NCBI GenBank assembly: GCA_022843955.1
Contig: JALHMQ010000016.1
Span: 44,929 to 108,928, forward strand
Length of the DNA stretch: 64,000 nt
Reading direction: 5' to 3'
Source: Burkholderiaceae bacterium
GTDB lineage: Bacteria > Pseudomonadota > Gammaproteobacteria > Burkholderiales > Burkholderiaceae_F
Positions 49,287 to 57,301 of this stretch are shown in pieces. A program made the translations under genes and the position numbers. The notes beneath the pieces were generated by a model. The model was not told where the DNA came from. It searched no databases and saw only the letters and a list, made by a program, of their open reading frames with translations. Every line of letters starts with the position of its first letter. The stretch's first letter is position 1.

Positions 49287-51069
49287 AGCGCCGCGACGCC
49301 GCCCAGCTGGGATGCGCCGAGGTTGGGCGTCGGGCCCGGCGCGGATCATCGCCACGGTCGCCGTGGCGCTCGTGGTTCTCGCCGGGTGTGAGCGGGCATC
49401 CACGCCGCCCGCATCGATGGCGCCTCTCGGATCGCCCGTCGCGCCGCGACTCGAAGGCGTGGGCCGCAGCGACTTTCCCGTCACCACGCAGTCGCCGCAG
49501 ACGCGCGCCTTCTTCAACCAGGGCCTGTCGCTGGCGTTTGCGTTCGACCATGGCGAGGCGCAACGCGCGTTCGCCGAAGCGCTGCGGCTCGACCCGGTCT
49601 GCGCGATCTGCGCTTGGGGTGTGTCCTACGTCATGGGCCCTTACGTCAACCGGCCCGAGCGCGATGACCTGGTTGCCACCCGTGCGCACATCCAGCGCGC
49701 GCTGCAACTGGCCGCAGGTGCGAGCGAGCGCGAGCGCGCGCTGATCCGTGCGCAGGCGATCCGCGTCGGGGTCGATCCGTCGCTGCCCGTGTCGGCGGCC
49801 GCGGCGAAGGCCAACGAGGTGCCGCTGCCTCCCGGCGCGATCTGCGTGACCAACGTGCCGCGCGACGCCGATCCAGCCGATATCGCGTATGCGCAGGCGA
49901 TGGCGCGCGTCGCCTTCGACTATCCCGACGACGCCGACATCGCCGTGCTGCACGCCGAGGCGTTGATGATGTTGTCGCCCTGGGCCTGGTGGTCGAAGCA
50001 GGGCGAGCCCAACGAAGGCACGCGTGAGGCGATCGACCAGCTGGGGCAGGTGCTGGCGCGGGCGCCCGACCATGCCGGCGCGCTGCACTACCTGATCCAC
50101 GCATATGAACAGTCGCCTACACCCGAGAAGGCGGTCGACGCTGCGCGCCGCCTGCCCGCGCTCGCGCCGCAGGCGGGGCATCTGGTGCACATGCCGTCTC
50201 ACATCTGGATGCGGCAGGGTCGCTACGCCGAGGCCGTGTCAGTCAACCAGGCTGCGATCGCGGCCGATGAGGCGCTGGCCGCGCAGATGCGTGCGCAGGG
50301 CTTCGACCCCCCAGCCCCGCCGTTGCATCACCTGCACTTCTTGTGGTCGTCGGCCGTGCTGGCCGGTCAGGGCGCCACGGCGATCGGCGCCGCCGACGGC
50401 GCGGCGCTGGCGGTCGCGCGGGGCGCACGCACCTACGGCGGCGGCGACGACTACTTCGTCGCGCTCCCGCTGTTCGCGCGGGTGCGCTTCGCGCGGTGGG
50501 ACGAGATCGACTCCACGCCGGCGCCCGCCGGCAGCTCGGTCTACCCGCGGGCGATCTGGCACTGGGCACGTGGCGTGGCGCAGGCGCGGCGCGGCGATGC
50601 CGCGGCGGCCGAGCGCGAGCTGGCGGCGCTGAACGCACTGATCACCGATGCAAGTCTTGACGGCCGCCGATTCAAGGGCATCGACGAGTTGCGCGCGTTG
50701 CTGGCGATCGGCGCCGCGTCGCTGAAGGGCGAGGTGCATGCCGCGCGCAAGCAGTGGCCGCAGGCGATCTCTGCGCTGACGCGCGCGATGCAGATGGAAG
50801 AAGCGCTCGAGAGCGAGGAGCCTCCGCCCTGGGCTAGTTCGACCCAGGTCGAGCTCGCCAGCGTGCAGTTGCTGGCTGGTCGTGCGCGGGACGCCGAGCA
50901 AAGCGCGCGTGCCGATCTGGCACGCCACCCGGCCAACGGCCGGGCGTTGTACGTGCTGGCGGAGAGCCTGAAGCGGCAGGGGCGCGCAGCGGAGGCGGCG
51001 CGGGTGCGCGCGCAGTTCGCGGCGGCGTGGGTCGGAGCGGACTCGGCCACGCCAGACGTTCGATATTGA
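49276..51069 (+). CDS. Lipoprotein with TPR-like helical repeats
   Basis: A 597-residue protein with a lipoprotein signal (VVLAGC) whose cysteine is about residue 37 from ATG 49276. An ATG at 49312 would give a shorter, more usual signal peptide, and either start is possible. The mature part begins with an Ala/Pro stretch, then 'FFNQGLSLAFAFDHGEAQRAFAEALRLDP' (parts), which reads as a tetratricopeptide-like repeat. 'CAICAWGVSYVMGP' has two close cysteines, and further helical pairs run to the end. Such proteins often scaffold periplasmic or outer-membrane assemblies, but no specific role is shown. Confidence 0.75.
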   Translation: MASEAPRRRPAGMRRGWASGPARIIATVAVALVVLAGCERASTPPASMAPLGSPVAPRLEGVGRSDFPVTTQSPQTRAFFNQGLSLAFAFDHGEAQRAFAEALRLDPVCAICAWGVSYVMGPYVNRPERDDLVATRAHIQRALQLAAGASERERALIRAQAIRVGVDPSLPVSAAAAKANEVPLPPGAICVTNVPRDADPADIAYAQAMARVAFDYPDDADIAVLHAEALMMLSPWAWWSKQGEPNEGTREAIDQLGQVLARAPDHAGALHYLIHAYEQSPTPEKAVDAARRLPALAPQAGHLVHMPSHIWMRQGRYAEAVSVNQAAIAADEALAAQMRAQGFDPPAPPLHHLHFLWSSAVLAGQGATAIGAADGAALAVARGARTYGGGDDYFVALPLFARVRFARWDEIDSTPAPAGSSVYPRAIWHWARGVAQARRGDAAAAERELAALNALITDASLDGRRFKGIDELRALLAIGAASLKGEVHAARKQWPQAISALTRAMQMEEALESEEPPPWASSTQVELASVQLLAGRARDAEQSARADLARHPANGRALYVLAESLKRQGRAAEAARVRAQFAAAWVGADSATPDVRY

Positions 51070-51101
51070 TCTGTTGCAAATGGAAACACACGCGATGAGT
51101 G

Positions 51102-51117
51102 CGTGACCTCAGTCACA
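51102..51117 (+). promoter_or_regulatory. Crp/Fnr-type palindrome upstream of the reductase operon
   Basis: CGTGA-CCTCAG-TCACA matches the TGTGA-N6-TCACA consensus at nine of ten positions. It can also be read as the perfect palindrome GTGAC-CTCA-GTCAC. It lies 98 bp upstream of the molybdopterin oxidoreductase start and would suit an oxygen- or redox-responsive Crp/Fnr protein. A matching site precedes the gene at 56697. Confidence 0.55.
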
Positions 51118-51214
51118 CGTGCCGGCCCGCTGCGGCAGCGCGCTTGACGCGGCGCAACTGTGCAGGGGCGGTGCGGGAAGACATTGGCAGCACACGAATG
51201 TTGAGTGCGCCGAC

Positions 51215-53443
51215 ATGTCTGTTCACACAAGCTCGACCGCGCCGGCGCTCTCACGCCGGCGCTTCCTGAAGATCTCCGCCAGCACCTTCGGGGCGGCTGC
51301 CGTCACCGCGTGCGACGCGCCGGGTCTGCTGGGCACGAAGCGCGCCGCCGGCGAGACCGGCATCCGCACCGTTGCCACCACCTGCGACGTCTGCTTCTGG
51401 AAGTGCGGCGTCATTGCCACCGTGCGCGACGGCAAGCTGTGGAAGCTCGAGGGCAATCCGATCGACCCGCTGTCGCGTGGCCGCCTGTGCCCGCGCGGCA
51501 CCGCGGGCATCGGCATGGTCGAGGACCCACATCGACTGCGCACGCCGCTGATCCGCACCGGTGAGCGCGGCGCCGAGCAATGGAAGTCGGTGACCTGGGA
51601 CGAGGCGCTGGACTTCGCCGCCGGCCGACTGAAGAAGCTGGCCGAGACGCACGGGCCCGAAACCATCGCCTTCTTCAAGCACGGCATCGGCGCCTATTAC
51701 GTCGAGCACGCGTTCAAGGCGTTCGGCACGCCCAATGTGGCGGCGCCGAGCTTCGCGCAGTGCCGCGGCCCGCGCGACGTCGGCTTCAACCTGACGTTCG
51801 GCACCAACCCCGGCACGCCGGAGAACACCGACATCGCCAATGCAAAGACGATGGTGCTGATCGGCGCGCATCTGGGCGAGAACATGCACAACTCGCAGGT
51901 GCAGGAGTTCGGCGACTTCCTGCGCGCCGGCGGCACGCTGATCGTGGCCGACCCGCGCTTCTCGGCGGCGGCGAGCAAGGCGCAGCATTGGTTGCCGGTG
52001 AAGGCCGGCACCGACATCGCGCTGCTGCTGGCGTGGATGAACGTGCTCGTGCGCGAGGGCCTGTACGACCGCGAGTACGCGACCAAGTACGGCACCGGCT
52101 TCGACAAGTTCGCGCAGGCGATCGCCGACAAGACGCCCGAGTGGGCCGCCGCCGAGACCGGCCTCGACGCCGAGCAGATCCGCACCACCGCGCGCCTGAT
52201 GGCGCTGACGCGGCCGGCCACGCTGATCCATCCGGGCCGGCGCACCACCTGGAACGGTGACGATGCGCAACGCGGCCGCGCGGTCGCGCTGCTGAACGCG
52301 CTGATGGGCAACTGGGGCCGCAAGGGCGGCTTCTATATCCCGCACTACATCGGGCTGGAGGACTTCCCCGGCACGCCGCCGTATCCGAAGTCGGCACGCG
52401 GCAAGGCCGACAACCCGATGATCGACGGCAAGAAGCGCTGGCCGTTTGCCGACCAGACGGTGACCACCGGCCTGCGCGAGGCCACGATCACCGGCCAGCC
52501 GTATCCGATCAAGGCGTGGGTGGTCGATGCCACCAACCTGCTTCAGGCGATCCCCGGCCAGAAGCGCACGCTGGAGGCGATCAACGCGCTCGACTTCCTG
52601 ATGGTGATCGACACTGTGCCGAGCGAGATCGCCGGCTATGCCGACGTGGTGCTGCCCGAGTCGGTGTACCTGGAGCGGCACGACACGCTCAACGATGACT
52701 GCCTGAAGATGGCCTTCCTCGCGCTGCGCCAGCCGGTGGTGGCGCCGCCGCACGACCAGAAGCCCGGCTGGTGGATCGGCAAGGAACTGGGCAAGCGGCT
52801 CGGCGTCGAGAAGTACTTCCCGTGGAAGGACCTCGAGGAGTGCCTGCGCGTGCGCATCACGCAGGGCGGCTTCGACTGGAACGAGCTGAAGGTCAAGGGC
52901 ATCGCGCAGGGCAAGCCGTTCCCGATGTACGAGGCCGACGGCGCCGCAGTGAGCTACGACACGCCGTCGGGCAAGGTGGAGTTCTTCAGCCAGCAACTGG
53001 CCGACAAGGGCTTCGATCCGGTGCCGAAGTACACGCCGCCCGATCCGGCGCCGCCTGGCTTCTACAAGTTGATCAGCGGCCGCGCGCCGATGCATACGTT
53101 CAGTCGTACGGTCGGCAATCCGCGCTTGCAGCAGGTGATGGCCGAGAACGAAATCTGGCTGAACGCCGCTGAAGCGAAGAAGCTGGGCCTCGCCAACGGC
53201 CAGCGGGTGAAGCTGCGCAACCAGGACGGCGTGGTCAGCGATCCGGTCAAGGTGCTGGCGACCGAGCGCATCCGCGCCGACTGCGTCTACATGGTGCACG
53301 GCTTCGGCAGCCAGTCGAAGGCGTGGAAGGGTGCGTACAAGCGCGGCGCCAGCACGGCCCAGCTGACCACCCGCGTGAAGATCGATCCGCTGATGGGCGG
53401 CACCAGCATCCACACCAATTTCGTCAGTTTCGAGAAGGTCTGA
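51215..53443 (+). CDS. Molybdopterin oxidoreductase, polysulfide/thiosulfate reductase (PsrA/PhsA-like) catalytic subunit
   Basis: A 742-residue enzyme of the DMSO-reductase superfamily. The Tat signal 'SRRRFLKISASTFGAAAVTAC' marks folded export to the periplasm; its VTAC end also resembles a lipobox. A [4Fe-4S] site 'CDVCFWKC' with a fourth Cys in 'RLCPRG' follows. The likely molybdenum ligand is the cysteine in 'SFAQCRGPRDVGF', as in PsrA/PhsA. The C-terminal cofactor-binding domain starts near 'YKLISGRAPMHTFSRT'. It is the first gene of an operon with the ferredoxin and NrfD genes. Tetrathionate, sulfite or another sulfur compound remain possible substrates. Confidence 0.88.
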   Translation: MSVHTSSTAPALSRRRFLKISASTFGAAAVTACDAPGLLGTKRAAGETGIRTVATTCDVCFWKCGVIATVRDGKLWKLEGNPIDPLSRGRLCPRGTAGIGMVEDPHRLRTPLIRTGERGAEQWKSVTWDEALDFAAGRLKKLAETHGPETIAFFKHGIGAYYVEHAFKAFGTPNVAAPSFAQCRGPRDVGFNLTFGTNPGTPENTDIANAKTMVLIGAHLGENMHNSQVQEFGDFLRAGGTLIVADPRFSAAASKAQHWLPVKAGTDIALLLAWMNVLVREGLYDREYATKYGTGFDKFAQAIADKTPEWAAAETGLDAEQIRTTARLMALTRPATLIHPGRRTTWNGDDAQRGRAVALLNALMGNWGRKGGFYIPHYIGLEDFPGTPPYPKSARGKADNPMIDGKKRWPFADQTVTTGLREATITGQPYPIKAWVVDATNLLQAIPGQKRTLEAINALDFLMVIDTVPSEIAGYADVVLPESVYLERHDTLNDDCLKMAFLALRQPVVAPPHDQKPGWWIGKELGKRLGVEKYFPWKDLEECLRVRITQGGFDWNELKVKGIAQGKPFPMYEADGAAVSYDTPSGKVEFFSQQLADKGFDPVPKYTPPDPAPPGFYKLISGRAPMHTFSRTVGNPRLQQVMAENEIWLNAAEAKKLGLANGQRVKLRNQDGVVSDPVKVLATERIRADCVYMVHGFGSQSKAWKGAYKRGASTAQLTTRVKIDPLMGGTSIHTNFVSFEKV

Positions 53444-53450
53444 GGAACGT

Positions 53451-53990
53451 ATGGCCCGCTTTGGCATGGTGATCGACACCAAGCTGTGTGTCGGCTGCAA
53501 CGACTGCGTGGTCGCCTGCAACGCCGAGAACGACGTTCCGTCAGGCTGCTACCGCGACTGGATCACGACGGAAGTGCGCGGCACGTTTCCCAACGTGACG
53601 CTGGAGTTCCGCACTGAGCGCTGCAACCACTGCGAGAACCCGCCCTGCGTCAGCGCCTGCCCGACCCGCGCCAGCCATGTGAGCGATCTGGGCGGGATCG
53701 TGATGGTCGACCACGACAAGTGCATCGGCTGCAAGGCCTGCGTGGTGTCCTGCCCCTACGGCGCGCGCTACGTCCATCCGCAGGGCTATGCCGACAAGTG
53801 CACGTTCTGCCACCACCGCGTCAAGGAGGGCAAAGACCCGGCCTGCGTGGCGGTGTGTCCGATGCACGCGATGACGTTCGGCGACCTCGACGATCCGAAG
53901 AGCACGGTGCGCAGGCTGCTGGGCGCCCGCAAGTCGCACACGCTGCTGCCCGACGCCGGCACCAAGCCGCGCGTGTTCTACCTGACCTGA
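53451..53990 (+). CDS. Four-cluster 4Fe-4S ferredoxin subunit (PsrB/PhsB-like)
   Basis: A 179-residue iron-sulfur protein carrying electrons between the molybdenum subunit and the membrane subunit. Four clusters are readable: 'CVGCNDCVVAC', 'CNHCENPPCVSAC', 'CIGCKACVVSC' and 'CTFCHH..CVAVCP'. Such four-cluster electron-transfer subunits are typical of the PsrB/NrfC/DmsB group. It has no signal peptide, so it would ride with the Tat-exported catalytic subunit. GAGGAACG precedes ATG 53451, 7 bp after the upstream stop. Confidence 0.95.
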   Translation: MARFGMVIDTKLCVGCNDCVVACNAENDVPSGCYRDWITTEVRGTFPNVTLEFRTERCNHCENPPCVSACPTRASHVSDLGGIVMVDHDKCIGCKACVVSCPYGARYVHPQGYADKCTFCHHRVKEGKDPACVAVCPMHAMTFGDLDDPKSTVRRLLGARKSHTLLPDAGTKPRVFYLT

Positions 53991-54025
53991 TGCACGCCAC
54001 TGCTGCACGCCAATGAGGAACGACC

Positions 54026-55084
54026 ATGCGTGAACTGATTGTCAACCGCATGCAACCGGAAGTCGACCCGGTGTTGCATGCCTGGCGCTGGGAAATTCCG
54101 GTCGACCTGTTCTTCGCGGCCGTGGTGTCGGGGATGATGATCCTGTCGGGCATCGCGCTGCTGCGCGCCCTGCGCGCGGGCAGTGCCCCGGATCGCCCGC
54201 CGCTGCTCGCGGTGCACGCGCCGCTGCTCGCGTTCGCGCTGGTGCACATCTGCCTGCTGGCGCTGTTTCTCGACCTGTCGCACAAGCTCTACGTGTGGCG
54301 GCTGTACCTGACGGTGCAGCCGGCCTCGCCGATGTCGTGGGGTTCGTGGATGCTGACCGCGACCTACGTCGTATTGGCACTGACCGCGTTGACGACCTTC
54401 CCGTCGCGCTGGCCGTGGCTGGTGAAGACGCTGCCGCCGCTCGGCCGTCTGGCGACGTGGCTGTCGGCGCCGACGCGATCGAAGGCACTGGCCTGGGCCA
54501 ACCTCGTGCTCGGCACTGGACTGGTGCTGTACACCGGCGTGCTGCTGGCGACGATGGTGGCGCGGCCGCTGTGGAACACGATGGTGCTGCCGCCGCTGTT
54601 CCTGGCCTCGGGCCTGGCCGGCGGCGCGGCGATGGTGGCGCTCGCTGCACGCTTCGTGCCGCAGCCAGTTGCGGCGCCGGCCGGACTGTTTGGCGGCCTG
54701 ATCAACGCGCTGATTGCGCCGCTGCCGGGGCAGTCGCGCTCGGCGGCCGATGCACCGGTGTTTACGCGGCTGGCGCTGATCGGCCTGGTGGCGCAAGCGG
54801 TGCTGATCTTCCTGTTCGTGATCGGCCTAGCCACGGGCAGCGCTTCGCAGATCGAGGCGCTGAAGCTCGTGCTGTCGGGTCCGTTTGCGCTGCTGTTCTG
54901 GGTCGGCGTGGTGGCGGCCGGTGTGGTGCTGCCGCTGGCGCTGATGGCGCTCCCGGCTGGGCGCACGACGCTGGCGCCGCTGGCGCTGGTGCTGCTTCTG
55001 GCTGGAGGACTCGCTCTGCGCTGGGTCGTCGTTGATGCCGGGCAGGCCAGCCGCATGCTGCCGATGATGGGATTTGGTGGCTGA
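54026..55084 (+). CDS. NrfD/PsrC-family quinone-reacting membrane subunit
   Basis: A 352-residue integral membrane protein with eight or nine helices, matching NrfD/PsrC. Its N-terminal 'WEIPVDLFFAAVVSGMMILSGIALL' (parts) places polar residues at the quinone face. The first periplasmic loop has 'LDLSHKLYVWRLYL', a conserved His-containing segment near the quinone site in this family. It would exchange electrons between menaquinone or ubiquinone and the ferredoxin. GAGGAACG precedes ATG 54026. It is 44 bp from the rhodanese gene. Confidence 0.93.
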   Translation: MRELIVNRMQPEVDPVLHAWRWEIPVDLFFAAVVSGMMILSGIALLRALRAGSAPDRPPLLAVHAPLLAFALVHICLLALFLDLSHKLYVWRLYLTVQPASPMSWGSWMLTATYVVLALTALTTFPSRWPWLVKTLPPLGRLATWLSAPTRSKALAWANLVLGTGLVLYTGVLLATMVARPLWNTMVLPPLFLASGLAGGAAMVALAARFVPQPVAAPAGLFGGLINALIAPLPGQSRSAADAPVFTRLALIGLVAQAVLIFLFVIGLATGSASQIEALKLVLSGPFALLFWVGVVAAGVVLPLALMALPAGRTTLAPLALVLLLAGGLALRWVVVDAGQASRMLPMMGFGG

Positions 55085-55128
55085 CGCCGTACGGAACTGA
55101 ATCGGTTCTTCTTGTTGAAAGGCAAACC

Positions 55129-56514
55129 ATGAAACGTATGTACCTCGCCGCAGCGCTGGCGGCCTTGTCGACCGGCGCATTTGCGCAGTCGACCGCGCCG
55201 GCGGTTGCGCCTGCACCCAAGCCCGTGCAACCCGCCGTCTGCGGCACCTGCCACAAGCCCGAACCCAATACGGTCGCGGGCTACCTGGACAACGTGGCGT
55301 TCAAGTCGCAGTCGATCCAGCTCGATATGGCCGGGCCGAAGGAGATTGTCCGCTTCGATCCGAAGACACTGAAGGTGATCGACGCCGGCGATGCCAAGCC
55401 GGTCGACCAGCTGCGCGAGATGAAGAAGGGCCACGAGGCGCGCGTCCAGTACGCGATCAAGGACGGCGAGAAGTGGGCCACCGTGATCGACTTCAAGGGC
55501 CCGATCAAGACGCCGCCAGCCAAGCTGGTCAACTACGAGCAGGTCGCGAAGATCGTCGCGGACGGTGAGAAGGCCAATGCGGTCCTGATCGACTCGCGAC
55601 CGCTGCCGCGCTTCCAGGAAGGCACCATCCCCGGCGCCATCAACCTGCCGTATCCGGCCTGGGACAAGTTCGTCAGCCGGCTGCCGCAGGACAAGTCCAG
55701 GCTGATCGTGTTCTTTTGCCAGGGCGTGACCTGCATGATGAGCCCGATGTCGCTGCGCAAGACGGAGGCGCTCGGCTACACCAACGTCAAGGTTTATCGC
55801 GAGGGCGTGCCCGAGTGGATGACCAAGGACTACCTGGTCACCGCGCCCGAGTTCGTCAAGGCCGCGTACGTGGACAAGGACATTCCGGTCGTCCTGATTG
55901 ATGCGCGCAGCAAGGACGAGGCGGCCAGCGGCCACCTGATCGGCGCGGTCGGCGTCACGCCGGCGCAACTCAAGGGCGCGCTCAAGTCGTTCCCCGATCC
56001 GAAACTCAAGGCGCCCATCGTCGTCTACGACGGCCGCGGCCAAGGCGATGCGGTGGTGGTGGCGCGCGCCCTGATCAAGGCCGGACAGGTCAACGTGCAG
56101 GTGATGCAGGGTGGTCTGCTCGCCTGGCAGAAGGCCGGGTTCAAGATCGAATCCGGCGTGCCGGCGGCTACCCAGGTCGCCTACGTGCCGAGGCCGCGGC
56201 CCGGTTCGGTACAGGCCGACGAGTTCCGTAAGCTGGCCACCGCCACACCGGCCGACGTCGTCATCCTCGACGTGCGCAACACCGACGAAGCCAACGCCGG
56301 CATGATCAAGGGCGCGATGCTGATCCCGGACGAGGAGTTGACGGCGCGCATCGGCGAGGTGCCGAAGGACAAGCGCATCGTGACGCACTGCGCCACGGGC
56401 GTGCGAGCCGAGATGGCGTACTACAAGCTGAAGGACGCCGGCTACAAGGCAGGCTTCCTGAACGCCGACATCGAGATCGCCAAGGACGGCAGCATCAAGA
56501 TGACGCCGAAGTAA
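55129..56514 (+). CDS. Periplasmic triple-rhodanese protein with a c-type haem motif
   Basis: A 461-residue exported protein. Signal peptide (residues 1-19), then a short proline-rich stretch and a single haem-binding motif 'CGTCHKPEP' (Cys38, Cys41, His42). Three rhodanese domains follow: domain 1 (about 135-235) has an active Cys197 in 'FFCQGVTCMMSP'; domain 2 (about 255-345) has 'YDGRGQGD' where the cysteine should be, so it is catalytically dead; domain 3 (about 365-455) has Cys421 in 'THCATGVRAEM'. It lies directly behind the Psr-like operon and could move persulfide sulfur to or from that complex. No close family name is known to me. Confidence 0.9.
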   Translation: MKRMYLAAALAALSTGAFAQSTAPAVAPAPKPVQPAVCGTCHKPEPNTVAGYLDNVAFKSQSIQLDMAGPKEIVRFDPKTLKVIDAGDAKPVDQLREMKKGHEARVQYAIKDGEKWATVIDFKGPIKTPPAKLVNYEQVAKIVADGEKANAVLIDSRPLPRFQEGTIPGAINLPYPAWDKFVSRLPQDKSRLIVFFCQGVTCMMSPMSLRKTEALGYTNVKVYREGVPEWMTKDYLVTAPEFVKAAYVDKDIPVVLIDARSKDEAASGHLIGAVGVTPAQLKGALKSFPDPKLKAPIVVYDGRGQGDAVVVARALIKAGQVNVQVMQGGLLAWQKAGFKIESGVPAATQVAYVPRPRPGSVQADEFRKLATATPADVVILDVRNTDEANAGMIKGAMLIPDEELTARIGEVPKDKRIVTHCATGVRAEMAYYKLKDAGYKAGFLNADIEIAKDGSIKMTPK

Positions 56515-56567
56515 TGCCTTTGGCAGAGTGGACGCGGCGCGTGTACACCGGCGCCTTGAGGTCGGCG

Positions 56568-56583
56568 TTTGACACTGGTCACA
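56568..56583 (+). promoter_or_regulatory. Crp/Fnr-type palindrome upstream of the small Lys/Cys protein gene
   Basis: TTTGA-CACTGG-TCACA matches TGTGA-N6-TCACA at nine of ten positions and TTGAC-N4-GTCA(A/C) of the Fnr/Dnr type. TACGCT at 56606 could be the -10 of a promoter starting near 56617, placing the palindrome about 41 bp upstream, the position expected for class II activation. Confidence 0.55.
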
Positions 56584-56696
56584 GTCGCAGGCCGCGCAGA
56601 AAAGCTACGCTCCGCGGCCCTGCCCAGCCTTACTGAGACAGGCATCAATTGACGATCACGGGTTCCGTGACGAACTTCACTCTAAGGACTCATCAG

Positions 56697-56867
56697 ATGA
56701 AAAAGCTTGCCGCTGCTGCCCTGACCGCGCTGTTTGCCCTCTCCGCCCCCGCCTTCGCTGCCGAAGCGAAGAAGGAAGAGAAGAAGCCGACTGCTGAGCA
56801 ATGCAAGAAGGATCCGAAGTTGAAAGGCTGCGAACAGGCTCCGAAGAAAGCCAAGGGCGGCTGCTAA
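56697..56867 (+). CDS. Small exported Lys/Cys-rich protein
   Basis: A 56-residue protein. The signal peptide (residues 1-21, ending AFAA) leaves a mature chain of 35 residues very rich in lysine and glutamate with three cysteines: 'TAEQCKKDPKLKGCEQ' and the C-terminal Cys of 'KAKGGC'. The spacing could permit a disulfide and a free C-terminal thiol, or metal binding. ATG 56697 lies 17 bp after an ACTCTAAGGAC-like site. It is preceded by a Crp/Fnr-type palindrome and followed by a strong terminator, so it is a monocistronic unit embedded in the sulfur locus. Confidence 0.75.
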   Translation: MKKLAAAALTALFALSAPAFAAEAKKEEKKPTAEQCKKDPKLKGCEQAPKKAKGGC

Positions 56868-56919
56868 GTCGCTTTTAGGTTGAGCAGGCGCCGGCCAGGC
56901 GCCGGGAGCCAGAAAGAAG

Positions 56920-56958
56920 CGGGGCGTCGGGTTCGTGATCCGGCGCCCCGTTTTCTTT
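56920..56958 (+). terminator. Intrinsic terminator of the small Lys/Cys protein gene
   Basis: An 11-bp stem CGGGGCGTCGG / CCGGCGCCCCG (one G-T pair) with a 9-nt loop and the tail TTTTCTTT. Confidence 0.92.
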
Positions 56959-57301
56959 GAGCGGCCGGTCGTGCTGTCGAGCGGCTGACAGGACACCCGT
57001 GCATGGCGGCCTGAGCCGACTGAGGCCCGCCAAGCGCAGTCCGGTTCGATGTGACTTGGCGGTCGCCAGCGCGTGCCGGAGCCGATGCTGTTCCGATCAC
57101 GCCGGCGTCGCCTGCATGCGTCAGCATCTGCGCAGCTGCCTTCCGCTCGATCTTGCGCCGCGGCCGGAGCGCGCCAGTGCGCTCGGCTCGCTTCGCATCG
57201 CGCCGAGGGGCGACCGTTGAGTCGTCCAGCCGCGTACAGGCGACGGGATCACACAGGCGATCTAACGCACGCGCTGCGGAGGGCCGCTGGCACAATGCAG
57301 C
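56959..57301. other. Gene-free spacer before pldA
   Basis: About 340 bp with no convincing coding frame, repeat or RNA gene. It must hold the pldA promoter, which I cannot locate confidently. Confidence 0.45.
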
